The translations under genes were made by a program, and so were the position numbers. From Dyadobacter psychrotolerans (GTDB lineage Bacteria; Bacteroidota; Bacteroidia; Cytophagales; Spirosomataceae): a stretch of 64,000 bases of DNA. Shown piece by piece: positions 7,851 through 15,798 of the stretch. The stretch lies in assembly GCF_004349265.1 (NCBI RefSeq), contig NZ_SMFL01000001.1:866293-930292 (forward strand), in the 5' to 3' direction. The notes under the pieces were generated by a model that saw nothing but the letters and a program-made list of their open reading frames with translations, was not told where the DNA came from and made no database searches. Numbering within the stretch: position 1 is the stretch's first letter; each line of letters starts with the position of its first letter.

Positions 7851-8581
7851 TAAAATCTGGTTTCCAGATAATGCGGAAGCATCTTGTTCCAAACCCACCA
7901 CTCGTGAGGCATATCTGTTCCCCAGATGTCAAGTTCGTTATGAACATTCTTTGAATTCAGAATAGCTGAAATCTGCCGTGAACATTCAGGCATTTCGTAA
8001 GCCCCTGATCCGCTGATAAAATGAATGTGCCTGCTTTGGCGATACAACGACAGATGCCATTCTGCCTTCAACTGTGCCAGATAATGAACCGGTGAATTAA
8101 AGTATACATTATCATCATAATACCCATCCGTATAAGCACTCAGATCATAACATCCGCTCATGGCAATGATCCCGTTTATGAAATCCGGGTGTCTGAAAAA
8201 TAAATTAGCTGCGTGAAAAGCGCCGAAAGAAGCACCGCCTGCAATAATCTCGTTGGTAGGACTGCTAGTATCTTTGATGAAAGGAATTACTTCCTTTATA
8301 ACATAATCATTGTAAGCCTGATGCCTGACTGCCTTATCATAGCCATGCATGTAAGGATTAAGCCAGCTTTCTGAATTGATACTGTTGATACAATAAACTT
8401 TTACTTTTCCTGAGTCTATAAATGGCCTGATGCTTTCTATAAGACCATTTTGCTCGTATTCAAGATAGTCGGAAGCTGCGGTTGGAATTAATAAAAGTGC
8501 AAAGCCATAATCACCGTACACGGCAACCTCCATATCCTTATTCAGTGAGGGACTATGCCAACCTGTGATTTCACGTTGCAT
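7850..8581 (-). CDS. Putative esterase of the alpha/beta-hydrolase fold
   Basis: A 243-aa cytoplasmic protein (no signal peptide) with the nucleophile elbow GGASFGAFHA, serine 118, and a C-terminal histidine in DMPHEWWVWNKMLPHYL. It belongs to the esterase D/enterochelin esterase-like superfamily. It lies downstream of a circularly permuted ATP-grasp gene on the same strand with a gap of about 130 bases. In such amidoligase-type loci alpha/beta hydrolases are known companions, suggesting it could hydrolyse or release the ligase product; that link is inference from context. Confidence 0.75.
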   Translation of the reverse strand: MQREITGWHSPSLNKDMEVAVYGDYGFALLLIPTAASDYLEYEQNGLIESIRPFIDSGKVKVYCINSINSESWLNPYMHGYDKAVRHQAYNDYVIKEVIPFIKDTSSPTNEIIAGGASFGAFHAANLFFRHPDFINGIIAMSGCYDLSAYTDGYYDDNVYFNSPVHYLAQLKAEWHLSLYRQSRHIHFISGSGAYEMPECSRQISAILNSKNVHNELDIWGTDMPHEWWVWNKMLPHYLETRF

Positions 8582-8713
8582 GGTTTTTGGTTTTAAATAC
8601 TACAATTATTGTTTAACAGTTCCGGCAAACTTAATAATCGGTATAATAAACTCCATTCGAGAGGTCATTACACCGAAAATGTCAACAGCCCGCCAGCAAC
8701 TGTTAACAGTAAC

Positions 8714-10144
8714 TTAATATAAAACCCAGGTATCTTTTCCTCCCCCGCCCTGAGAAGAGTTTACCACCAGTGAGCCTTTTCTAAGAGCAACACGCGTTAG
8801 TCCTCCAGGAATTACACTAATGTCATCTCCATAAAGAATATATGGCCTTAAATCCACATGCCTTCCTTCTGCATGGCCATCTACCATACAAGGAACCCTT
8901 GATAGTGAAATCGTTGGCTGGGCGATATAGTTTCTTGGGTTGTTTCTAATCTTTTGTCTGAATTCCTCATGTTCTTCCGCAGTTGCTTTTGGCCCGATAA
9001 GCATACCATATCCACCGGCTTCATTCGCTTCTTTTACAACGAGCTTTTCGATGTTGTCCATTACATATTCGAAATCCTCCTTTTCGCCACAGATATAGGT
9101 CTGAACGTTGGGAATAATAGCTTCTTCCTGAAGATAATATTTGATGATCCTTGGCACGTAGGCGTAAACAACCTTGTCGTCCGCAACACCGGTACCTGGT
9201 GCATTTGCCAAAGCTACACGACCTTTTTTATACACTTCAAAAATTCCGGGAATGCCAAGAAGAGAATCAGGGTTAAACGCCTCCGGATCAATGAAGATGT
9301 CATCCATACGTCTGTAAATTACATCAACAATCTGTAATCCATTCGTAGTTCGCATCTTTACATATCCGTCCGATACTACCAGATCTCTTGTATCGACAAG
9401 TTCCACGCCCATTTGCTGAGCCAGATAGGAATGTTCGAAATAAGCAGAATTATAAATGCCCGGAGTCAAAACAGCAATTGTCGGATTAGGCCTGTCTGCC
9501 AAATGCTGAAGCATTTGTAAAAGACGGGTCGGATAATCGGAAACCGGCCTTACGCCTGTTCTCGCCAAAACATCAGGAAATATCTGTTTCGACAATTCAC
9601 GGTTTTCCAGCATGTATGACACCCCGGAAGGACAGCGAAGATTATCTTCCAGAACCATAAACGTTCCGTCGTCTCCTTTAATCAAATCTGTTCCCGTAAT
9701 ATGGCACCAGATTCCTTTTGGCGGTTTCAGTCCGATACAGGGTTTCAGGAAGCACTTACTCGATTCGATCAATTCACGGGGTACGACGCCGTCATTTAAT
9801 ATATTCTGATCATTGTAAACATCATCAATAAACATATTCAGCGCTTTGATACGCTGTTTTAAACCTTTTTCCAGCCATTCCCACTCCGCGTTGGACAACA
9901 CCCGGGGAATGATATCAATGGGCATGATACGTTCTGTTCCTTCCCCTTCTGAGTAAACATTAAAAGTAATTCCCATCGACAGCAAAGCACGCTCCGTGGC
10001 AAGCTGACGGTTAGTCAGGTCCTCGTTTGTCAGATTTTCAAATTTGTTCTTCAGATGCTCATAGCCTGAACGGATCTCTCCATCGGGGCCAAACATCTCG
10101 TCGAAGAAATTTTCAGTTTGATAGTCGGAGAATGAGAAATTCAT
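8714..10144 (-). CDS. Circularly permuted type 2 ATP-grasp protein
   Basis: A protein of 476 aa from the ATG at 10144 (MNFSFSDYQTENFFDEMF); a further ATG 57 bases upstream would add a non-conserved 19-aa stretch. The sequence fits the circularly permuted ATP-grasp type 2 family: RIMPIDIIPRVLSNAEWEWL, KGIWCHITGTDLIKGDDG, VLEDNLRCPSGVSYMLENR, NAPGTGVADDKVVYAYVPR, VKEANEAGGYGMLIGP, and the terminal NSSQGGGGKDTWVL. The family is predicted to ligate amino acids or peptides using ATP. Usual partners (an alpha-E domain protein and a transglutaminase-like protein) are not in the neighbourhood; only an esterase is. Confidence 0.9.
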   Translation of the reverse strand: MNFSFSDYQTENFFDEMFGPDGEIRSGYEHLKNKFENLTNEDLTNRQLATERALLSMGITFNVYSEGEGTERIMPIDIIPRVLSNAEWEWLEKGLKQRIKALNMFIDDVYNDQNILNDGVVPRELIESSKCFLKPCIGLKPPKGIWCHITGTDLIKGDDGTFMVLEDNLRCPSGVSYMLENRELSKQIFPDVLARTGVRPVSDYPTRLLQMLQHLADRPNPTIAVLTPGIYNSAYFEHSYLAQQMGVELVDTRDLVVSDGYVKMRTTNGLQIVDVIYRRMDDIFIDPEAFNPDSLLGIPGIFEVYKKGRVALANAPGTGVADDKVVYAYVPRIIKYYLQEEAIIPNVQTYICGEKEDFEYVMDNIEKLVVKEANEAGGYGMLIGPKATAEEHEEFRQKIRNNPRNYIAQPTISLSRVPCMVDGHAEGRHVDLRPYILYGDDISVIPGGLTRVALRKGSLVVNSSQGGGGKDTWVLY

Positions 10145-10487
10145 ACAATACAAAATTTGAATAAGTACATAACAATAATTTACAGAACAATATATGGTCA
10201 TTGTTTCAATTTACAAAATTGACAACCATTATATGTCAAACCCAGACGCTGTAACTTCTTCTAAAATAGCACTTATTATTTTCGATTTATCTTAATATTT
10301 TAAAATCAAATTGTGTAACCCAATCGCCTCAATGACCTTATTATAGAAAGATTCATTAAAACCATGCCTTGAAATGCAGGATAAATATTTATTTTTCATA
10401 ACCTTGTATTCGTTGCAAGTGCGTTTGCCAGGCCTTTTCTTTGCACATAGATAATGAAATTAGTAGGTTCACCGTTTTAACCGCACG
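10145..10487. other. Divergent intergenic region without recognised element
   Basis: This 343-base AT-rich gap separates the divergent ATP-grasp and DUF5723 genes. I see no TTG/TAnnTTTG promoter pair, no strong hairpin and no small reading frame that looks coding. Promoters for both genes should lie here. Confidence 0.5.
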
Positions 10488-12035
10488 ATGTATAAAATTC
10501 TGCCGCTGGTACTTATTTTGTTTTTTTGCTCCTGCTTCCGGGGTATTTCTCAGCACCTCCCGGGCGTGGCTATGAGTAACTATGCGGGTACCAACGCATT
10601 ATATCACAATCCTGCCTTTGTATCAGACAGCCGGTACAGTGTTCATGTTAACTTAGTCGGAACACAATTCTACACGGCTAACAATCATGTTAAATACGAT
10701 GCTCCCTATTCTTTTTTGGGTCTGATCACCAACACAGTTTCCGACAAATACAGAAATGAAAAAGGCGCGCTGTTGTTTCCAAGATCTTATCTAAAGGAAA
10801 AATTAAACGGAAACAATAAATATCTGAATGGCGGTGGTGACGTCAGGCTGCCTTCCATCATGTTTTCGCTTCTTAAAGGGCGGGCTGGTTTAGGAATTTC
10901 TACAAGAGCGAGATATATGTTAAATGCCAGCGGGATTACTGAACCCATGGCTAGACTAATCAGCAAAACCACAAGACTGGAAGAGTTACAGGGGCCGATT
11001 TTTAATGGCCAGTCGGGAAGATTACATTTTAATGTTTTGGGAGAAATTGCTCTGACCTTCGGAGGCACGGTGATTGACAATGAAACGGATTTTCTTAAGG
11101 TAGGCGTAACGGTAAAAAGATTGCTTGGACTTTACAATGCGCATGTTCTGATCGACAACTCATCTTACAATATTCTTCCTGATCCATCCTGGGCAAACAA
11201 ACGTCAGCTGATCAATGTTAGAGACATCAACGTACAATACGGGATTACCAGAGATGAAGGATTTCAAAATATAAGGCCTAGCCCGGCCTGGCTATTTGGC
11301 AATGCATCTCCCGGACGCGGCTGGGGTTTTGATCTTGGAGCAGTTTATGAATATCGCCCCGATGTAGGCAGGATGACTTACACAGAAAGAGGGGTTAGGA
11401 AAACGGATGCTTCAAAAAACAAATATCTGTACCGCGTAGCTGTTTCGCTGACTGACATTGGAAGAGTGCGTTTTAACAACCCCAATTATGTTTTGCAACA
11501 GGATGTACACACGCAAAACAAAAGGCTATTATATGACACGTTTCAGAAAATGGGAGGATCTGAGGGAGCATTCACCGCAGTTAACACCTCACTTGGGGTT
11601 AGCGGCTCGCTTGCCCCGGACTTTCAATCTGTACTCCCCATGGCTTTTCAGGCAAGCGTAGACTACAACGTCAAACCTAATATATACGTAAATACACTCT
11701 GGGTTCAGAATCTCGTTCCTCAAAGTGCTTTTGGTATGAAGGCTGAATCCGTAATCGCAGTTACGCCGCGTTACGAAAGTAAATGGTTTGAAGTATCTGT
11801 CCCTTTTACGTTAATGAACCGGTATCGATCTCCTTCGTTTGGCCTGGCGGGAAGGGCAGGACCACTTTGGATTGGCACAGATCATATTACCGGCCTGCTG
11901 AATATCGGAAATCCAAAAGCGTTTAATTTATATTTTGGCCTGTCGGCAGGATTATTCCGAAAACCGCCAACATCACAAAATAAATGCTGGCCTCCCGAAG
12001 ATTCCTGGTTAAGACGTCTTTTCAGCAAACGATAA
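10488..12035 (+). CDS. DUF5723 family outer-membrane protein
   Basis: A 515-aa exported protein: signal peptide MYKILPLVLILFFCSCFRGISQ, then HLPGVAMSNYAGTNALYHNPAFVSDSRY, the N-terminal signature of DUF5723, related to the FadL/PorV-like barrels that begin with a 'NPA' motif. The rest alternates short amphipathic strands (for example GAVYEYRPDVGR, PNIYVNTLWVQNLVP). The protein ends WLRRLFSKR. The function of the family is unknown. It is a single gene, divergent from the ATP-grasp locus and 78 bases before msrB. Confidence 0.8.
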   Translation: MYKILPLVLILFFCSCFRGISQHLPGVAMSNYAGTNALYHNPAFVSDSRYSVHVNLVGTQFYTANNHVKYDAPYSFLGLITNTVSDKYRNEKGALLFPRSYLKEKLNGNNKYLNGGGDVRLPSIMFSLLKGRAGLGISTRARYMLNASGITEPMARLISKTTRLEELQGPIFNGQSGRLHFNVLGEIALTFGGTVIDNETDFLKVGVTVKRLLGLYNAHVLIDNSSYNILPDPSWANKRQLINVRDINVQYGITRDEGFQNIRPSPAWLFGNASPGRGWGFDLGAVYEYRPDVGRMTYTERGVRKTDASKNKYLYRVAVSLTDIGRVRFNNPNYVLQQDVHTQNKRLLYDTFQKMGGSEGAFTAVNTSLGVSGSLAPDFQSVLPMAFQASVDYNVKPNIYVNTLWVQNLVPQSAFGMKAESVIAVTPRYESKWFEVSVPFTLMNRYRSPSFGLAGRAGPLWIGTDHITGLLNIGNPKAFNLYFGLSAGLFRKPPTSQNKCWPPEDSWLRRLFSKR

Positions 12036-12113
12036 TCGCCTGAAAACTGTTATCTGATATGGCAGCATGCTTTTTGTAGTACATGTGCTATTCAGAAACT
12101 AAAACAATAAAAA

Positions 12114-12509
12114 ATGAGAGAGATAGAAAAAAGCAAAGAGGAATGGCAATCGGAACTGACAGGGCAGCAATGTTTTGTTTTGTTTGAGAAGGGAACGGAA
12201 CGCCCGTTTTCTCACCCATTTAATGATAATAAGGAAAAAGGCACTTATGTTTGTGCAGCATGCGGAACGCCATTATTTTCTTCTGAGACAAAATATGAAT
12301 CAGGATCAGGCTGGCCAAGTTTCTTTCAGCCTATATCTTCGGAAAACGTTGAAGAAATTACCGACAGGAGCCATGGCATGGTTCGTACCGAAGTCGTTTG
12401 CCGCAAATGCGGAGGACACCTGGGTCATGTTTTTAATGATGGCCCCAAGCCTACCGGACTGAGATATTGCATGAATGGCGTTGCAATGAAATTTGATAAA
12501 ACAGAATAG
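12114..12509 (+). CDS. msrB: Peptide-methionine (R)-S-oxide reductase
   Basis: A 131-aa cytoplasmic protein with all MsrB landmarks: zinc ligands C47 and C50 (CAAC) and C96 and C99 (CRKC), the [11 protein letters not shown] substrate loop, [21 protein letters not shown] with the catalytic cysteine at 119. It reduces the R epimer of methionine sulfoxide in proteins using thioredoxin. The length is usual for single-domain MsrB. A strong terminator follows its stop. Confidence 0.96.
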   Translation: MREIEKSKEEWQSELTGQQCFVLFEKGTERPFSHPFNDNKEKGTYVCAACGTPLFSSETKYESGSGWPSFFQPISSENVEEITDRSHGMVRTEVVCRKCGGHLGHVFNDGPKPTGLRYCMNGVAMKFDKTE

Positions 12510-12521
12510 AATAGTTTTTGT

Positions 12522-12560
12522 AAAAGCCGGACTTGACCAGAAATGTCCGGCTTTTCTTAT
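12522..12560 (+). terminator. Intrinsic terminator of msrB
   Basis: AAAAGCCGGAC (12522-12532) pairs perfectly with GTCCGGCTTTT (12545-12555), with the T run completing the terminator. Confidence 0.85.
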
Positions 12561-12589
12561 CTTTGGACACTTACGAACCTTAACGTTTG

Positions 12590-15148
12590 ATGGAAGTTAT
12601 CAGATCGTTTTTTATTAAAATCAAAAGTATGTTCCAATTAGTTGGAACACAGACCTCCACGTTTATCAATTTCATTTTCTATAAATTCTTTTCGCTTTTT
12701 GCCGGAAAGGAAAGGACCGATGCATACCTGAATTCCTACCGGAAAAATAAAAATTCATTCAGCGACTGGTGGCATAGCAAGTTTGACAAAAACTCAGCTT
12801 ATTATAAACCCGTTTCCATTATCTGGAAAACTTTTGTTTACGGCTTTTTTGGAGTCGTTTTTTATATTTTTTGTGTAGAAACAAATTTCCTCTGGCTAAT
12901 GGGAAGTATGCCCAGTGTAGAGGATCTTCAAAATCCAAAGATGAACCAGTCATCGGAGATTTATACTTCGGATGGAGTAATGATTGGAAAATTTTATACG
13001 GAAAACAGAACACCTGTAGCGGCAAACCAGATTTCTCCAAATCTGGTTAAGGCGCTGGTTGCGACAGAAGATATCCGGTTTTACAAACATTCCGGAATTG
13101 ATTACAAGGCTATGGTAAGTGTTGCTCTTGGACTTGCTACCGGCGGAACAGACCGGGGAGGTGGCAGTACCATTACACAACAACTTGCCAAAAAGCTATT
13201 CAAAACACGTAAAAGCGGGGCAAGAGGCGCGCTGGGTTACGTTCCGTTACTGAGCACGTTAATCTATAAAACGAAGGAGTGGCTGACGGCGATTAAACTG
13301 GAAAGGAACTTTACCAAGGAAGAGATCCTGACGATGTACTTTAATACCGTAGATTATGGTAACAATACATACGGCATAAACACAGCCGCGAAGTCTTATT
13401 TTAGTAAATCTCCGGACAGCCTTAATATTCAGGAATCTGCCGTGCTTGTGGGTTTACAAAAAGCGACGACTACCTACAACCCGATCCGAAATCCCAAGAA
13501 ATCACTTGAAAGGAGAAATGTTGTTATTTCCCAAATGCAGAAATATGGCTATCTGACCATAAAACAGGCAGATTCAATCAGTGCTTTACCTATTGAGCTC
13601 AATACCAAATTTGAAACTCCTTACGACGGGAATGCAAATTATTTCAAAAATGCGGTTGTTGATTTTGTAAAAAAATGGGGTGACGAGAACGGTTATGATT
13701 TATATACCGACGGCCTGAAAATTTACACAACCATCGATTCACGTATGCAGGAACATGCCGAAGAAGCGATGACCCAGAAAATGAAACAGCTTCAACGGGT
13801 GTTTGAAGATCACTGGGGTAAACAAAATCCATGGGTAGATGAAAACGGAAAGGAAATTCCGGATTTCCTGGCAAACGTTGTCAAGCGTACATCAAGATAT
13901 AAATCTCTCGCAGCTAAATTCCCTTCCAGCCCGGACAGTGTACTTTTTTATCTTAACAAAAAAGACACCATGACGGTGTATGATTGGAAGAACAGCAGTG
14001 AGATGAAAAGATACTGGAGTTCGATGGATTCCCTGGATTACTATAAACGGGTTTTGAGAGCAGGAATGATGGCGATGGATCCGCACACCGGGCAGATTAA
14101 AGCCTGGGTTGGTGGTCTTGACTATAATTATTTTAAGTACGACGCTGTAAAACAGGGAAAAAGACAGCCGGGATCTACCTTTAAGCCTTTTGTTTATACT
14201 ACCGCTATTGATGATTCAACGTTCAATATGAGTCCCTGTGACCAGATTGAAGACAAACCTTTTTCTAAAAAATATATTGAGAACGGAGAGGAAAAGGAAT
14301 GGAAGCCAAGAAATGCGACCGGATACTTTACTTATTCGAATATGACGCTGCGCAGGGCTTTGGCACAATCTGTCAATTCTGTTACGGCAGAACTTACAGA
14401 TGAAGTTGGTCCGGCCAATGTGGTACGTTATGCCAAGAAAATGGGAATAACTACACCCTTGGAGGCGATGCCATCTATTGGGCTCGGGCCATTTGATGTA
14501 TCCCTTTATGACATGGTTGCCGCGTATAGTGTTTTCGTGAATAATGGAACGTATACGGAGCCAATTCTGGTAACTAAAATCGAAGAGAGCAACGGTAAAA
14601 TTGTAGAAGAATTTCAACCGGAACATCGCCAGGCAATTAGTCCCGAGTCTGCATTTCTGATGGTTCACATGCTTAAAGGTGGTGTGGAAGAACCCGGCGG
14701 AACATCGGGAAGTATTAAATGGCGGTTTGATGTTGCTAAAAATGGTAATGAAATCGGCGGCAAAACCGGAACCACATCCAACAACTCAGACGGATGGTTT
14801 ATGTGTATCACACGTGACCTGGTGATCGGCGCATGGGTCGGCGGAGACGACCGCAGTATTCACTTTCGAACGACCAACCTCGGAGAAGGGGCAAAAACCG
14901 CTTTGCCAATTGTCGGTAGTTTTCTTGAAAAAATATATAGGGACAAATCCATTGGCTTAGAGCCGGGACCATTTCCAAAACCTAGTTTTAAGATCAATAA
15001 AACGTATCTGTGCCCTACCTATTACCAGCCAAGTCAAAGCGACTCGCTTGATATAGAAAGTGACAGCACCGGCTCAGGCAGAAATGAAGAAGATGATTTA
15101 ATCGGGCCACCTCCGATTCCACTGGATACGAGCAGGAGGAATGAGTGA
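12590..15148 (+). CDS. Class A penicillin-binding protein (PBP1A type)
   Basis: An 852-aa protein from ATG 12590 (a TTG codon just before it could extend it by one). After a cytoplasmic N terminus, a membrane segment lies at about residues 80-105. The GT51 glycosyltransferase domain has the catalytic glutamate in TEDIRFYKHSGID (E160) and GGSTITQQLAKKLF. The transpeptidase domain has RQPGSTFKPF (serine about 529), SVNSV, and KTGTTSN (about 725). It polymerises and crosslinks peptidoglycan in the periplasm. The C terminus is serine/aspartate-rich and ends in a proline patch. It is a single gene, with a copy of the AGACTTTCCAAG palindrome shortly downstream. Confidence 0.95.
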   Translation: MEVIRSFFIKIKSMFQLVGTQTSTFINFIFYKFFSLFAGKERTDAYLNSYRKNKNSFSDWWHSKFDKNSAYYKPVSIIWKTFVYGFFGVVFYIFCVETNFLWLMGSMPSVEDLQNPKMNQSSEIYTSDGVMIGKFYTENRTPVAANQISPNLVKALVATEDIRFYKHSGIDYKAMVSVALGLATGGTDRGGGSTITQQLAKKLFKTRKSGARGALGYVPLLSTLIYKTKEWLTAIKLERNFTKEEILTMYFNTVDYGNNTYGINTAAKSYFSKSPDSLNIQESAVLVGLQKATTTYNPIRNPKKSLERRNVVISQMQKYGYLTIKQADSISALPIELNTKFETPYDGNANYFKNAVVDFVKKWGDENGYDLYTDGLKIYTTIDSRMQEHAEEAMTQKMKQLQRVFEDHWGKQNPWVDENGKEIPDFLANVVKRTSRYKSLAAKFPSSPDSVLFYLNKKDTMTVYDWKNSSEMKRYWSSMDSLDYYKRVLRAGMMAMDPHTGQIKAWVGGLDYNYFKYDAVKQGKRQPGSTFKPFVYTTAIDDSTFNMSPCDQIEDKPFSKKYIENGEEKEWKPRNATGYFTYSNMTLRRALAQSVNSVTAELTDEVGPANVVRYAKKMGITTPLEAMPSIGLGPFDVSLYDMVAAYSVFVNNGTYTEPILVTKIEESNGKIVEEFQPEHRQAISPESAFLMVHMLKGGVEEPGGTSGSIKWRFDVAKNGNEIGGKTGTTSNNSDGWFMCITRDLVIGAWVGGDDRSIHFRTTNLGEGAKTALPIVGSFLEKIYRDKSIGLEPGPFPKPSFKINKTYLCPTYYQPSQSDSLDIESDSTGSGRNEEDDLIGPPPIPLDTSRRNE

Positions 15149-15155
15149 TATTGGC

Positions 15156-15205
15156 TTAGACTTTCCATACTTAGACTTTCCAAGTTTTTAAAACTTGGAA
15201 AGTCT
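15156..15205. repeat. AGACTTTCCAAG palindrome, copy 2 (with a partial extra arm)
   Basis: AGACTTTCCAAGTTTT (15173-15188) and AAAACTTGGAAAGTCT (15190-15205) are perfect 16-bp arms. A partial arm TTAGACTTTCCA at 15156-15167 precedes it, and GGCGTCGCCGTTT at 15213-15225 follows, a segment also present in copy 3. It lies between convergent genes. Confidence 0.9.
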
Positions 15206-15263
15206 TCAATCAAGGCGTCGCCGTTTAGGAACTTGATAAATCTTTTTTAGGATTACCACCCTT

Positions 15264-15590
15264 TTAATTATTTCTGCCGGAAGATTTTCTTCTGTATTCA
15301 ATAGAAGAAAAACCACCAATCAAAAAGAAAATTATAGCGGAAATAAGATTAGCTATAATGAGGATGCAGTATTCTGTCCTTGTTAGTGAAATTCCTTGTG
15401 AACTTCTTACGATCCTGTAAAGAATACAACCTGCTACGATTATAAAAGCCAAACCCTTCAGCAGCCGAAAAAGTATCGGACTCATCGTCTTGGAATACTT
15501 AAAATCCTTTTTCCTTTTTGCAAGCAAAACAACGATTGCCATACCGGTAAGAAATCCGAATGCCAAATCTAAATATTTAGAATAATGCAT
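15264..15590 (-). CDS. Small membrane protein at the 3' end of the peptide/exporter cluster
   Basis: A protein of 108 aa from the ATG at 15590 (MHYSKYLDLAFG); an upstream start would overlap the preceding gene by 35 bases. It has three to four hydrophobic segments (LAFGFLTGMAIVVLL, LFRLLKGLAFIIVAGCILY, YCILIIANLISAIIFFLIGG) and a basic tail RRKSSGRNN. I recognise no family. Its start follows the stop of the previous small gene after one base, so the two are translated together at the end of the exporter operon. Small multi-pass proteins in this position are often immunity proteins; that is inference from position only. Confidence 0.6.
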   Translation of the reverse strand: MHYSKYLDLAFGFLTGMAIVVLLAKRKKDFKYSKTMSPILFRLLKGLAFIIVAGCILYRIVRSSQGISLTRTEYCILIIANLISAIIFFLIGGFSSIEYRRKSSGRNN

Positions 15591-15591
15591 G

Positions 15592-15798
15592 TTAACTATC
15601 TTTGCTTTTAAAGAAAGATCTGACAACTGTCCAAATACTGACTACAAGCATTCCTAAAAGGTTAATCTGGTTAAGTTCCTTTTTTAAAATCAACAAGATA
15701 TATAGGTTGTTAATCACAATACCGAAAATCAGTATTTTTACAAAAAAGATTAATCCGTTCCTGGTCATACTTTTAATTAAAGGTTGGGTAATCTTCAT
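15592..15798 (-). CDS. Small membrane protein translationally coupled to the exporter
   Basis: A protein of 68 aa from the ATG at 15798 (MKITQPLIKSMTRNG), with two hydrophobic segments (GLIFFVKILIFGIVINNLYILLIL and INLLGMLVVSIWTVVRSFF) and a lysine-rich end. The start codon overlaps the stop of the upstream ABC exporter as ATGA, so the two are translationally coupled. No family is recognised. With the next gene it is a candidate immunity or accessory protein for the peptides encoded at the head of the cluster. Confidence 0.6.
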   Translation of the reverse strand: MKITQPLIKSMTRNGLIFFVKILIFGIVINNLYILLILKKELNQINLLGMLVVSIWTVVRSFFKSKDS

